A DNA stretch of 64,000 nt from an uncultured Acetatifactor sp. (lineage in GTDB: Bacteria > Bacillota > Clostridia > Lachnospirales > Lachnospiraceae), in contig CAJTPN010000005.1 of NCBI GenBank assembly GCA_910578185.1, forward strand, positions 67,729 to 131,728. Reading direction: 5' to 3'. Positions 37,823 through 47,257 of this stretch are shown here, piece after piece. The translations under genes were made by a program, and so were the position numbers. Below the pieces are notes generated by a model, which was not told where the DNA came from, ran no database searches, and saw nothing but the letters and a program-made list of their open reading frames with translations. Position 1 is the first letter of the stretch. Each line of letters begins with the position of its first letter.

Positions 37823-39847
37823 CTATTTTTCCTCTTCCATATCCCGAAGCTTCTGCTTCAGTTCCACCATCTTATCCCGCAATTCCGCAGCCGCCTCGAA
37901 ATTCAAATCTGCAGCCGCTTTCTGCATCTTCTTCTGCACTTCCCCAATCAGCTTCTCCAGCTCCTTACGGCTCATGGATTCCGGATCCTTCTCAAATTGC
38001 ATCTCTTCTCTGGCGATCTCTTTGGAAATGGAGATCAATTCCCTGACGGCCTTTTTGATTGTCTGAGGCGTAATACCATGTTCCTCATTATACTTCATCT
38101 GAATTTCACGTCTGCGGCTGGTTTCATCCAAGGCAATACGCATAGAATCCGTAACCGAATCCGCATACATTATCACACGCCCCTCCGCATTCCTTGCCGC
38201 CCGTCCTATGGTCTGTATCAGAGAAGTGGCGCTGCGCAGGAAGCCTTCCTTGTCCGCATCCAGAATTGCCACAAGGGAAATCTCCGGAATGTCCAGCCCT
38301 TCCCGCAGCAGATTGATTCCCACCAGAACGTCGAATACATCCAGTCGCATATCCCTGATGATCTCCGCCCGCTCCAGCGTCTCAATATCTGAATGCATAT
38401 ACTTCACCCGAATCCCAACCTCGCGCATATAATCCGTCAAATCCTCCGCCATGCGCTTTGTCAGCGTGGTGATCAAGACCTTATTGTGCTTATCCGTCTC
38501 TTTGTTTACCTCACCGATCAAATCGTCGATCTGTCCCTCCACCGGGCGCACTTCCACCTCCGGGTCCAGCAAACCGGTTGGCCTGATAATCTGCTCCGTT
38601 CTGAGCAGTTCATGTGCCGCTTCATAATCGGAGGGCGTGGCGGAGACAAACATCATCTGATCAATATGCGTCTCGAATTCCTCAAAGTTTAAAGGCCGGT
38701 TGTCCAGCGCAGAAGGAAGCCTGAAGCCGTAATCCACCAGCGTCGTCTTCCTGGAGCGATCCCCGGCGTACATTCCGCGAATCTGCGGAATGGTCATATG
38801 GGACTCGTCCACAATAATCAGGAAATCATCCTGAAAAAAGTCCATAAGCGTCAGAGGCGGAGACCCCTCAGGCATACCGTTCAGATGCCTGGAATAATTT
38901 TCAATGCCGGAACAAAATCCTGTCTCCCGCATCATCTCCACATCAAAATTTGTCCTCTCTGCAATACGCTGGGCCTCAATCAGCTTATCCTCGCTTTTGA
39001 AAAAGCGCACTTGAGCTTCCAGTTCTTTCTCTATATTGTCACAGGCCGTTTTGATCTTCTCGTGGGAAACCACATAGTGAGACGCCGGGAAAACTGCAAT
39101 ATGACTCAGCTCCGCATGTACTCTGCCCGACAAAGGTTCCACCTCCGTGATCCTGTCGATCTCGTCCCCAAAAAATTCCACCCGAATCAGATAATCACCG
39201 CCCTGGGCAGGGTACACCTCTATCACATCCCCATGTACCCGAAAGCACCCTCTCTGTAAATCAAGTTCATTGCGATTATACTGAATATCCACCAGTTCCC
39301 GAAGCACCTGATCTCTGTCTTTCACCATACCGGGCCGCAGAGAGACCACCATATCCCTGTACTCGTCCGGACTCCCCAAGCCATAGATACAGGATACGCT
39401 GGCCACCACCACCACATCCCGTCTCTCCGTCAAAGAAACCGTAGCCGAAAGACGAAGCTTGTCTATCTCATCATTGATTGAGGAGTCCTTAGCAATATAG
39501 GTATCGGAAGAGGGCACATAAGCCTCCGGTTGATAATAATCATAATAGGACACAAAATATTCTACCGCGTTTTCCGGGAAAAATTCTTTGAATTCGCCGT
39601 AAAGCTGCCCCGCCAGGGTCTTGTTGTGGGCAATGACCAAAGTGGGCTTGTTCAGGGCGGCGATGACATTTGCCATGGTAAAGGTCTTGCCGGAACCGGT
39701 AACCCCCAGCAAAGTCTGGAATTGATTTCCTTTTTTGAAGCCTTCCACCAGCTCCGCTATGGCTTGCGGCTGGTCGCCGGTAGGCTTGTATTCGGAATGA
39801 AGTTTGAACAGTTTTTGTTCTGCGAAAAGTCCTTGTTCCTTTTGCAT
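37823..39847 (-). CDS. uvrB: excinuclease ABC subunit UvrB
   Basis: A 674-residue DNA damage-verifying helicase-like protein. Walker A GVTGSGKTFTMANV, the beta-hairpin YYDYYQPEAYVPSSDTYI, motif VDESHMTIPQIRGMY, motif VI IQTIGRAARNAEG and the C-terminal UVR motif are all present. ATG 39847 has GGAGGTGG well placed; the frame is open further upstream but without a ribosome site. It is controlled by an upstream SOS-type box. Confidence 0.97.
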   Translation of the reverse strand: MQKEQGLFAEQKLFKLHSEYKPTGDQPQAIAELVEGFKKGNQFQTLLGVTGSGKTFTMANVIAALNKPTLVIAHNKTLAGQLYGEFKEFFPENAVEYFVSYYDYYQPEAYVPSSDTYIAKDSSINDEIDKLRLSATVSLTERRDVVVVASVSCIYGLGSPDEYRDMVVSLRPGMVKDRDQVLRELVDIQYNRNELDLQRGCFRVHGDVIEVYPAQGGDYLIRVEFFGDEIDRITEVEPLSGRVHAELSHIAVFPASHYVVSHEKIKTACDNIEKELEAQVRFFKSEDKLIEAQRIAERTNFDVEMMRETGFCSGIENYSRHLNGMPEGSPPLTLMDFFQDDFLIIVDESHMTIPQIRGMYAGDRSRKTTLVDYGFRLPSALDNRPLNFEEFETHIDQMMFVSATPSDYEAAHELLRTEQIIRPTGLLDPEVEVRPVEGQIDDLIGEVNKETDKHNKVLITTLTKRMAEDLTDYMREVGIRVKYMHSDIETLERAEIIRDMRLDVFDVLVGINLLREGLDIPEISLVAILDADKEGFLRSATSLIQTIGRAARNAEGRVIMYADSVTDSMRIALDETSRRREIQMKYNEEHGITPQTIKKAVRELISISKEIAREEMQFEKDPESMSRKELEKLIGEVQKKMQKAAADLNFEAAAELRDKMVELKQKLRDMEEEK

Positions 39848-39957
39848 GAATGCCACCTCCATAATTCTAATGAGAACGCCATGTTTAATATGCGAATGAA
39901 ACATGCTCTTCAGCGCACATGGAATCAAAAATTGAACCAATGTTCTTCTGGGTCAAC

Positions 39958-39986
39958 ATTATACCATACAGCATTTTATTTGTATA
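39958..39986 (-). promoter_or_regulatory. probable promoter of uvrBA
   Basis: On the minus strand TATAAT (39958-39963) and TATACA (39981-39986, 4 of 6) are separated by 17 bp. It lies about 110 bp before uvrB. Confidence 0.5.
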
Positions 39987-40006
39987 GATGTAAACAGCAT
40001 TTTTCA

Positions 40007-40018
40007 GAACATTCGTTC
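40007..40018 (-). promoter_or_regulatory. candidate LexA (SOS) box upstream of uvrB
   Basis: GAACATTCGTTC fits the Firmicutes LexA consensus GAAC-N4-GTTC, here with flanking A/C. A GTTC half-site follows at about 40028-40031. The box sits some 20 bp upstream of the -35, so its action might use a second promoter not seen. Confidence 0.6.
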
Positions 40019-40104
40019 CAAATATTTGTTCTCTTGTTTTTCATTATACTCATCATCTGCAGGAAAGCTTCAGCATAGCCTCCTCCAAAGTCCTCCCTTC
40101 CATA

Positions 40105-40144
40105 CAAAAAAAGAAGTATCTCCATACTTAACGGAAATACTTCT
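40105..40144 (-). terminator. terminator of the LRR gene
   Basis: A 12-bp stem with one wobble (AGAAGTATTTCC with GGAGATACTTCT on the minus strand) is followed by seven T. It lies about 40 bp after the stop at 40182. Confidence 0.8.
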
Positions 40145-40181
40145 CTTTTTAAAATTTTTAGCAGCCAACGTCCTCCATGTT

Positions 40182-42521
40182 TTACTTGGTCAACACACCC
40201 GTAATTTCATCAAAGTGATACTGCACGCCGTCAATATAAACATAGCCTCTTGCCATAAGTCCTGTCTTGGGATCATAATAATAAGTATTTCCGGCTTGTG
40301 TAGGATACAGTTCCGCATCGGCACCTTCCACCGTATACCATCCCTTATACATCCTGCCCTCAGAATCATAACGCACCCATTTTCCGGTCTTATTATAAAT
40401 ACTTTCTTTTACCTGATCAGCCATCTCCCCGCTTGCCGCCGCATTATTTATAATCTCTTCCTCACTGAACTCATCTTCCAAGCTGTAGATATAAGGCATC
40501 CAGACCTCTTTGTCATACGCGTCGGCGCCCTCATAGCAGGCATCCAGCCAATGCCATCCGTTAGATCTGGGATCATATATCTCCCTTCCTCGAATGGTTC
40601 CGTCCCCTTCAATATTTTTAGGATCCTCATATGTTCCCTGCTTTACGTTTCTTTCATACCAATATTTTTTAGTATCTGTCTTCTCCCACCCTTCCAGACA
40701 GGTATGACAAGAAGAACAATATTCTCCAAAATCCGTATATTCCCGTCCGCTGTTATAATTCACATTTCCGGTATAACCTGTATTCCAAAAGACCTCTTCA
40801 TAACCTTGATAAGCAGGCTTGCTGATACTTTCAAATGCCTCTTCAGCGCCCCTGTAACAGATAGGAAATGTGTCATTCCAAAATGCGCCTGCTTTGATTT
40901 CCGTGACTCGATCGGACAAGGACAAATGATGTAACCGATAGCAGTTTTCAAATGCAATATAGCCGATGGAGATAACTGAATCCGGAACTTCAACGTTTTC
41001 GCATACGCTAAAATCAAGGAACGCCCCATTGCCAATGGATTCTACCCCATCCTCAATAATAATATATCGTATCAGTCCCGCATACGGAAACCAGGGCGCT
41101 TTGGAATTCACGCCAACGGTATAATAGGGAGCGTTCACATAATCTGTCATCCGTCCTGTTCCATAGATACGCAGGCAATAATCATTGGTAATTACCCACT
41201 CCAAATCCTGACCACATTTTCCCTGTGCAACATTGTCATATTGATTGCCGTTCAGATCAAGCACCACATTACAGGAAGAGCATACCGTTATTCCGTTATT
41301 CACAATATCTCGGCTGTCATAATAGACCTGCCCCTCATAACCCAATGTCCAATCCGACTGGACATATCCGTTATGAATTACCTTATCAATATTATTAAAT
41401 TCTTCTTCCGTTCCAACATAGCATACGGAACAGGTATCATTGCAAAAGGCGCCTGCATAAATCTCCTTTACACTATGAGGAAGACGAATATGTTTTAACA
41501 AAAAGCAATTTTCAAATGCAATATAACCTATTTTTGTAACTGTTTCCGGGATGCTGACGGATTCACAAACGGTAAAGTTCAGAAACGCCTCGCTTCCAAT
41601 CGATGTAATTCCCTCCCTGACTTCCACCGCCTTAATCTGATTGGCAAACCCGTACCAAGGGGCTTTGTTGTCGTTTCCAAGCGTATAAGACGGACCGTCA
41701 ACATAGTCTGTCATATCGCCCAATCCTGAAATCACAAGCTTATAGTCTTCCGTAATTCCCCAATTTGCATTTTCACCGCAAGTTCCCGAATACAGATAAG
41801 CTTCCTGTTCATTGCCCTTAAGAATATGGTTACAGGCAGAACATTTAATCACACCGTCCTGCTCCTCATTATAACTATGATAATAGACGGAACCGGTATA
41901 AGCATCATTCCATTGGCTCGTCCAACCATTTCCGCCAACATATTGGGGCTTGCCGATAGATTCAAATTCTTCTGCCGAACCCTCATAGCAAAGCGGAAAC
42001 GTGCTGTTGGCAAATGCACCGGCATAAATTTCTGATAAATCAGCGGATATTCTCAGGTGCTTCAGTAATTTGCAATTTTCAAATGCAATATAACCGATTC
42101 TTGTAACCGAATTTGGAATATGAATAAATCTGCACATTGTAAAATCAAGAAAGGCCCCGCTTCCGATGGTGGTAACACCCTCTTCAATATATACTTCCTT
42201 TACATAGGTTGCATAGGTATACCACGGCGCTTTATTGGCGTTGGTTCCCACGGTATACATTGGTTCCCATACATAGTCGTCCATTGCGCCCTGCCCCGTA
42301 ATGATCAGGCGATAATCATACGTAATATACCAGTACACATTCTGCCCGCATTGACCTTTATCCCGAAAATCAACGTTTTCATTTACGATTCTATTTTCAA
42401 AATCGTAAATATCCGTAAAGTCATAATACGTTTTCCATGAGCCTTCCGCCGCTTTAACCTGTACTCCCCAAAATGCCACAATTACAACTGCCATAAACAA
42501 CCAAACAACAATTTTTTTCAT
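40182..42521 (-). CDS. secreted LRR (BspA-like) protein with three repeats and wall-binding tail
   Basis: A 779-residue exported protein: signal peptide 1-24, then three repeats of about 188 residues (about 57-233, 247-420, 435-608). Each repeat starts with CG, contains a GxMxDY strand, an APW block, an IGYIAFENC leucine-rich element and AGAF, and ends in a CxxC pair (CSAC, CSSC, CSSC). The C-terminal region resembles choline/glucan-binding repeats (GWYTVEGA, TYYYDPKTG, YVYIDGVQYHF). GGAGGG precedes ATG 42521. It is probably a surface adhesin or host-interaction protein. It sits alone, with its own terminator. Confidence 0.85.
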   Translation of the reverse strand: MKKIVVWLFMAVVIVAFWGVQVKAAEGSWKTYYDFTDIYDFENRIVNENVDFRDKGQCGQNVYWYITYDYRLIITGQGAMDDYVWEPMYTVGTNANKAPWYTYATYVKEVYIEEGVTTIGSGAFLDFTMCRFIHIPNSVTRIGYIAFENCKLLKHLRISADLSEIYAGAFANSTFPLCYEGSAEEFESIGKPQYVGGNGWTSQWNDAYTGSVYYHSYNEEQDGVIKCSACNHILKGNEQEAYLYSGTCGENANWGITEDYKLVISGLGDMTDYVDGPSYTLGNDNKAPWYGFANQIKAVEVREGITSIGSEAFLNFTVCESVSIPETVTKIGYIAFENCFLLKHIRLPHSVKEIYAGAFCNDTCSVCYVGTEEEFNNIDKVIHNGYVQSDWTLGYEGQVYYDSRDIVNNGITVCSSCNVVLDLNGNQYDNVAQGKCGQDLEWVITNDYCLRIYGTGRMTDYVNAPYYTVGVNSKAPWFPYAGLIRYIIIEDGVESIGNGAFLDFSVCENVEVPDSVISIGYIAFENCYRLHHLSLSDRVTEIKAGAFWNDTFPICYRGAEEAFESISKPAYQGYEEVFWNTGYTGNVNYNSGREYTDFGEYCSSCHTCLEGWEKTDTKKYWYERNVKQGTYEDPKNIEGDGTIRGREIYDPRSNGWHWLDACYEGADAYDKEVWMPYIYSLEDEFSEEEIINNAAASGEMADQVKESIYNKTGKWVRYDSEGRMYKGWYTVEGADAELYPTQAGNTYYYDPKTGLMARGYVYIDGVQYHFDEITGVLTK

Positions 42522-42621
42522 GATCCAAACCCTCCTGCAATTCATACTTCTACCAAAATCTTTGAACATTTATCTGCATTTTGTCATTCAACAGCCAAAC
42601 CCCAATTTTTCATCCAAGGGC

Positions 42622-42876
42622 TTACAACCAGGTAGGCTTTTGATCTTTATGCGTAAAATTTTTCATCCTGGTCTGATAATCGCTGCGTTTCTCACTATAG
42701 TAAGCTCTCTGCGTCTCCGACAATTTCCCCTTCTCCCACAACTCATTCAGGCGGGCGTCAAATTCTTTCAGGTTCAGCTGTGCAGCATCCTTATAATTGT
42801 TCTCGAAATTCATTTGAATCCGCTGCAGTTTCTCATCTAACTCCCTGACACCACCCGTCTTCTTTTTAAAAAACAT
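42622..42876 (-). CDS. small charged protein of unknown function
   Basis: An 84-residue, strongly charged, probably helical cytosolic protein. It begins MFFKKKTGG and ends in KDQKPTWL. It follows the CtpA gene by 22 bp and so closes the ftsEX operon. No family is recognised, and no signal or cysteines are seen. Confidence 0.65.
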   Translation of the reverse strand: MFFKKKTGGVRELDEKLQRIQMNFENNYKDAAQLNLKEFDARLNELWEKGKLSETQRAYYSEKRSDYQTRMKNFTHKDQKPTWL

Positions 42877-42898
42877 ACCTCTTTCCCATGCCCTTCCG

Positions 42899-44272
42899 TC
42901 ACTTCTTCATCAATTCTCTCAAAACTTCCTTGGCCTTATCGAGCTGATTGTCAAGTTCACCGTTACTGCCGTAATACTTTTCTCCCTCAAACTCACACAC
43001 CACATCGGGTACAATACCGATTCCATGGATATTATTGCCCTTTGGCGTATAATAAGCGCTGATAGTAAGCTTCACTGCAGAACCGTCGCTGAAAGGCATG
43101 ATCTGCTGCACAATGCCCTTGCCAAAAGTGGTGGTGCCTACCAGCGTTCCCAGTTCGTAATCCTTAATTGCCCCGGCCATAATCTCCGAGGCGCTGGCTG
43201 AGTTCATATCCACAAGAACCGTCAGCGGCACTTCCAGTTCTCTGGTACCATCACAGGTATATTCAGATCTCTTGCCGTTCTTATCCTCCGTATACACGAT
43301 CATGCCTTTGGGCAGAATCATCCGCGACATCTCTACCACTGCATTCAGACTGCCGCCCGGATTTGCGCGCAGATCCAAAATCAGACCTTTCATACCGTCT
43401 CTTCTGGCAGAGGCAAGTGCATTCTCAAACTGACCGACGGTTACCGAGTCAAATTCCTTCACCTGAATATACGCCATACCCTCTTCCAACATGGAATACT
43501 CCACCGTGGGAGATTCCACCTTTCTGCGGGTAACGGTAAAGTCAAGATAATCGGAAGCTCCCTCCCTTACGATGGTGATATTTACCGTGGTATTCTCAGG
43601 CCCCTTGATGAGAGAAACCACTTCCGTCAATGTCATACCGTATGTGGCGGTTCCGTCCACCTCATAAATCAGATCATTGGTGCGCAGGCCCACTTCCTCC
43701 GAAGGCGCCCCGGCAATCGTCCCTGCGATTTTGGGCAGGCCACTGACCGTATCCAGACTGACATACGCGCCGATCCCGAAATACACGCCTTCCGTCTGCT
43801 GCATCAGCGCATTTAATTCCTCAGCGGAATAGTACTCGGAGTAAGGATCCCCCAGGGACGCCAGCATCCCCTTATAGATACCGTTTTGAAGCTGTTCCTG
43901 AGTAGTCTCCCCCAAATAAAAATACTTTTCTATGGTATCCTCCAATGCCTTCAGCTTGGAAACCATGCCGGAATCAATGGCATTTCCTTCCTCCGCCCCA
44001 AGCGCATCGTCAGTGTTTCCGTTGTAATTCACAAGCCCCTGCACATAAAAACCCAGATAACAAATCGCCACAACCAGCAACGCCACTGAGATCCCGGCGA
44101 TAACGCCTCCCAGGAACAATCCCTTTCGGCTGCCTCTCTCTTCCCAAGACGTTATTTCCGGACGATTCTCCGTCTGCTTCGGGGGAACTTTCCAGGTCTG
44201 TCCCGCCGACTGGCTGGAAGCTGCCCCCTCTGACCCGGAAATGTTATCAAAATATGCATTGTTTTCGTCCAT
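42899..44272 (-). CDS. S41 carboxy-terminal processing peptidase (CtpA/CtpB-like)
   Basis: A 457-residue membrane-anchored protease: about 50 cytosolic residues, one helix (GVIAGISVALLVVAICYLG), a PDZ domain (GAPSEEVGLRTNDLIYEVDG) and the S41 catalytic core. The nucleophile Ser is in NSASASEIMAGA and the general-base Lys in TTFGKGIVQ. It cleaves extracytoplasmic substrates. Behind ftsEX and an M23 hydrolase it may trim or control wall hydrolases; ctpB in Bacillus also signals in sporulation. The start has AAAGGAG. Confidence 0.93.
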   Translation of the reverse strand: MDENNAYFDNISGSEGAASSQSAGQTWKVPPKQTENRPEITSWEERGSRKGLFLGGVIAGISVALLVVAICYLGFYVQGLVNYNGNTDDALGAEEGNAIDSGMVSKLKALEDTIEKYFYLGETTQEQLQNGIYKGMLASLGDPYSEYYSAEELNALMQQTEGVYFGIGAYVSLDTVSGLPKIAGTIAGAPSEEVGLRTNDLIYEVDGTATYGMTLTEVVSLIKGPENTTVNITIVREGASDYLDFTVTRRKVESPTVEYSMLEEGMAYIQVKEFDSVTVGQFENALASARRDGMKGLILDLRANPGGSLNAVVEMSRMILPKGMIVYTEDKNGKRSEYTCDGTRELEVPLTVLVDMNSASASEIMAGAIKDYELGTLVGTTTFGKGIVQQIMPFSDGSAVKLTISAYYTPKGNNIHGIGIVPDVVCEFEGEKYYGSNGELDNQLDKAKEVLRELMKK

Positions 44273-44300
44273 ACTCTTCTCCTTTCAATCCCACCCGAAT

Positions 44301-45527
44301 CTACTGTTTCAAATACTCCCACGGGGATACATAGGCGCCGTTCAATCTCACGCTGAAGTGGAGATGATTGCCGGTGGAGCGCCCCGTGCTTCCCACCGCC
44401 GCAATGGTTTCTCCCGCCACCACCACATCATCCTTTTTCACATACAGCGCCGACGCATGCATATAGATTGTGTACAGCCCGTCTCCATGATCTATCATCA
44501 CATAATTTCCCATGGTGGAGCTATAGGTCGCCGCCACCACTTTCCCGTCATATGCCGCATAGATAGCCGTCCCTTTGGGAGAAGCAAAGTCCACACCATT
44601 GTGAAACTGCTCCACCCCCAAAGTGGGATGTATCCTCATGCCATACTCGTCGGATATCCTGGTAAACGTGGCCAGCGGAAATGTAAACATTCCCCCGTCA
44701 TAGGAAAGAATTGCGCTGGCGATCAGCTTCTTTTTCTCTTCCGCCACGGCCGCTTCCAAAAGCTTTATTTCCTCTTCCTGTGCCCTGATTTCCTCCTCGT
44801 ACTCTCTGATGGCCTTTTCCTTGTTGTTAATATCTGTCTCATATGCGATAATATCACGATTCTTCTGTTCTATCAATTCCTCCAGGTTCTTCTGTTCTAT
44901 TTCCACACTTGCTCTGGTCTCGTCTAATATCTCCTTTTCCAGCTCCAGTTCTTCCTTGCAAAGTTCCACATATTCCCGGACCGCCTTGTACTCCTCCCAC
45001 ATACGCATTCCGTAGGCATACACTTTCTCCACGTAATCCATACGATTCAGGAAATCCCCAAAGCCCCTGGCTTCTGCCAACATATCGGCAACACTTGGAT
45101 TTCCGGCCTCATACATTAATCTTATGCAGGCAATGGTGGATTCTTTCTGGTCGTCTTCCCTTTTCATCGCCGACTCCAAATCCTTCTGAGCCTGACCGAT
45201 CTCCTGTTCTTTTATCTCAATCCGGCCGCTCAAATCAGCAATATTGCGTTCTATCTGTTCCAAGCTGCTGTCCAGCTGTACCACATAATTCTTCAGATTA
45301 TCCTTCTGCTTTTCCAGCTCCTTTTTGATTTCTTTCAGATTGCTGAGACCGTTTTTCATAGTCTCCTTTTCCTTCTTGATCTGAGAAATCTGATCTTCTT
45401 TTTCCTTTATGCTGTCAGAAGTGATGGAGGAAAGCCCCTGGGCGGACACTCTTCCCATAAGGTTTCCCCCAAAAAACAAGAAACAAACCGCCACCAACGG
45501 CAGAATACAAATCAACTTTTTTTTCAT
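44301..45527 (-). CDS. exported murein hydrolase: coiled coil plus M23 endopeptidase
   Basis: A 408-residue exported protein. A signal peptide (1-30) is followed by two long coiled coils (about 35-265) and a C-terminal LytM/M23 domain. Zinc ligands are present: HNGVD and the HLH motif in GNHLHFSVRL, so it should be active, unlike E. coli EnvC. It is the expected partner of FtsEX, which would activate it by pulling on the coiled coil. It starts 10 bp after ftsX. Confidence 0.92.
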   Translation of the reverse strand: MKKKLICILPLVAVCFLFFGGNLMGRVSAQGLSSITSDSIKEKEDQISQIKKEKETMKNGLSNLKEIKKELEKQKDNLKNYVVQLDSSLEQIERNIADLSGRIEIKEQEIGQAQKDLESAMKREDDQKESTIACIRLMYEAGNPSVADMLAEARGFGDFLNRMDYVEKVYAYGMRMWEEYKAVREYVELCKEELELEKEILDETRASVEIEQKNLEELIEQKNRDIIAYETDINNKEKAIREYEEEIRAQEEEIKLLEAAVAEEKKKLIASAILSYDGGMFTFPLATFTRISDEYGMRIHPTLGVEQFHNGVDFASPKGTAIYAAYDGKVVAATYSSTMGNYVMIDHGDGLYTIYMHASALYVKKDDVVVAGETIAAVGSTGRSTGNHLHFSVRLNGAYVSPWEYLKQ

Positions 45528-45537
45528 AGGCCTTACC

Positions 45538-46482
45538 TTACACCTGCAAATGCTTTCTCACGGTATTGATACTTCCCAGAAAACCGATTCCCACACCTAT
45601 CGCCAAGGATACCGGCGTGAGCACCCGAAACAGTTCCTCCACGGATACAAAATTCAAAAAGCCTGCCAAAATGGTAAACCGTTCCATAATATAAGCTAAC
45701 ACATAATAATACAACATGTAAATCAGCCAAAGGGGCAGCGCCGCCCCCACCGCGCCGATCAGCATCCCTTCCAACACAAAAGGCGCCCTGACAAAAAAGT
45801 CCGTTGCCCCGATATATTTCATAATATTGATCTCTTCAGACCGGACGGAAATGCCGATGGCCACCGTATTGCTGATCAAAAAGATGCTGACTGCCAGAAG
45901 GATCACAATAATCCCCACGGATACATAGGCAATCAGCAGGTTAGCCCCACTTAAGATATCGGCAGTCAACATGGAGCCGTTTATCTTGCTCACCTCCGGC
46001 AGAGATTCCAGCCAAGTGATCAGCGCGCTCTGCATGGACACGTCACTGATAAATACCTCGTAGCTGTGCATCCCTTTCAACGGATTCTCAGGAAACCCCA
46101 CGGCATATTTTTCAAAAGCATCTCCGAACTGATCCTGAGTAAACTTCTTCCATGCCTCCTCATCCGAGACAAACCGCACTCTGGAAACCTCCGCGCGGCG
46201 GGCTATCATCTGACCGATTTCCTCTATCCGGCTCTCCGAGGGGAGCTGTCCTTCCTCATGGCTTGGGTCCAAATCCCATTCACTGTGGAAAAAAACCGTT
46301 ATGGAAACACCTTCCTCCGCCTTCATCACAATACTCCTGAAGTTCATCACAACAGAATAGAACAGACCGAATAAAAACAGACATGCCGCTATAGTGGCCA
46401 CGGAAGCCAGGGAATACCATTTATTTCGGAAGATATTCACAAACCCCTGTCTGATCGTATAAAACAAGGTGCTAATCTTCAT
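45538..46482 (-). CDS. ftsX: cell-division ABC transporter permease FtsX
   Basis: A 314-residue protein with four membrane helices and a large extracytoplasmic loop between the first two (about 50-190), the FtsX layout. It transmits ATP hydrolysis by FtsE to a wall hydrolase, here probably the adjacent M23 protein. Its start overlaps ftsE by 11 bp. Confidence 0.95.
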   Translation of the reverse strand: MKISTLFYTIRQGFVNIFRNKWYSLASVATIAACLFLFGLFYSVVMNFRSIVMKAEEGVSITVFFHSEWDLDPSHEEGQLPSESRIEEIGQMIARRAEVSRVRFVSDEEAWKKFTQDQFGDAFEKYAVGFPENPLKGMHSYEVFISDVSMQSALITWLESLPEVSKINGSMLTADILSGANLLIAYVSVGIIVILLAVSIFLISNTVAIGISVRSEEINIMKYIGATDFFVRAPFVLEGMLIGAVGAALPLWLIYMLYYYVLAYIMERFTILAGFLNFVSVEELFRVLTPVSLAIGVGIGFLGSINTVRKHLQV

Positions 46483-47215
46483 CTATGTATTCTCCTCCTT
46501 CCTCATCGCTGATGATCACTCCTTTTTTCATGGTGACCACACGCTTGTGCATACTGTTGACAATCTCCCTGTTATGCGTCACCACAACCACAGTAGTACC
46601 ATTGCGGTTGATTTCGTCCAGCAGATTCATAATCTCCCACGAATTTTTGGGATCCAGGTTTCCTGTGGGTTCGTCGGCCAGCAGAATAGACGGATTGTTT
46701 ACAAGGGCCCTGGCCAATGCAACCCTCTGCTGCTCACCGCCGGAAAGCTGCTTTGTCTTGGCCTTGTATTTGCCTGCCAGCCCTACCATGGCAAGAATGG
46801 ACGGCACGTTTCTCCTGATTTCAATGGCAGGCGTCTCCACAATCCGCTGGGCAAAAGCCACGTTTTCATATACATTTCTGTCATTGAGCAGGCGAAAGTC
46901 CTGGAACACCACCCCCAGATTGCGGCGGAATTTAGGCACCTGTCTATGCTTCAATTTTTCCAGATCACTCCCCATCACAAATACATGTCCGCTGGTAGCG
47001 GTCAACTCCCGCAGCAAAAGCTTGATCAGGGTGGATTTTCCCGATCCGCTGTCGCCTACTATAAATACAAATTCCCCTCTGCCAATCCCCAATGTAATCC
47101 CATTGATGGCGGGGGAACCCTTGGAATATACTTTACTCACATTTTGTAAACAAATAATGCCGTTGTCCTCTATAAATTGCTCCCGCCTCCTCCATGACTG
47201 CTCTTTTTTCGTCAT
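46472..47215 (-). CDS. ftsE: cell-division ATP-binding protein FtsE
   Basis: A 247-residue ABC ATPase: Walker A GDSGSGKSTLIKLL, Q-loop VFQDFRLL, signature LSGGEQQRVALARAL, Walker B ILLADEPTGNLD and a switch His in VVTHNREIV. A 15-residue N-terminal extension (MTKKEQSWRRREQ) is longer than usual; GGAGG just upstream supports it. The C-terminus is acidic. Confidence 0.95.
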   Translation of the reverse strand: MTKKEQSWRRREQFIEDNGIICLQNVSKVYSKGSPAINGITLGIGRGEFVFIVGDSGSGKSTLIKLLLRELTATSGHVFVMGSDLEKLKHRQVPKFRRNLGVVFQDFRLLNDRNVYENVAFAQRIVETPAIEIRRNVPSILAMVGLAGKYKAKTKQLSGGEQQRVALARALVNNPSILLADEPTGNLDPKNSWEIMNLLDEINRNGTTVVVVTHNREIVNSMHKRVVTMKKGVIISDEEGGEYIDED

Positions 47216-47257
47216 TGTATTCCTCCGTCCTGAAACAGGTAATCATCCAATCGCAAA

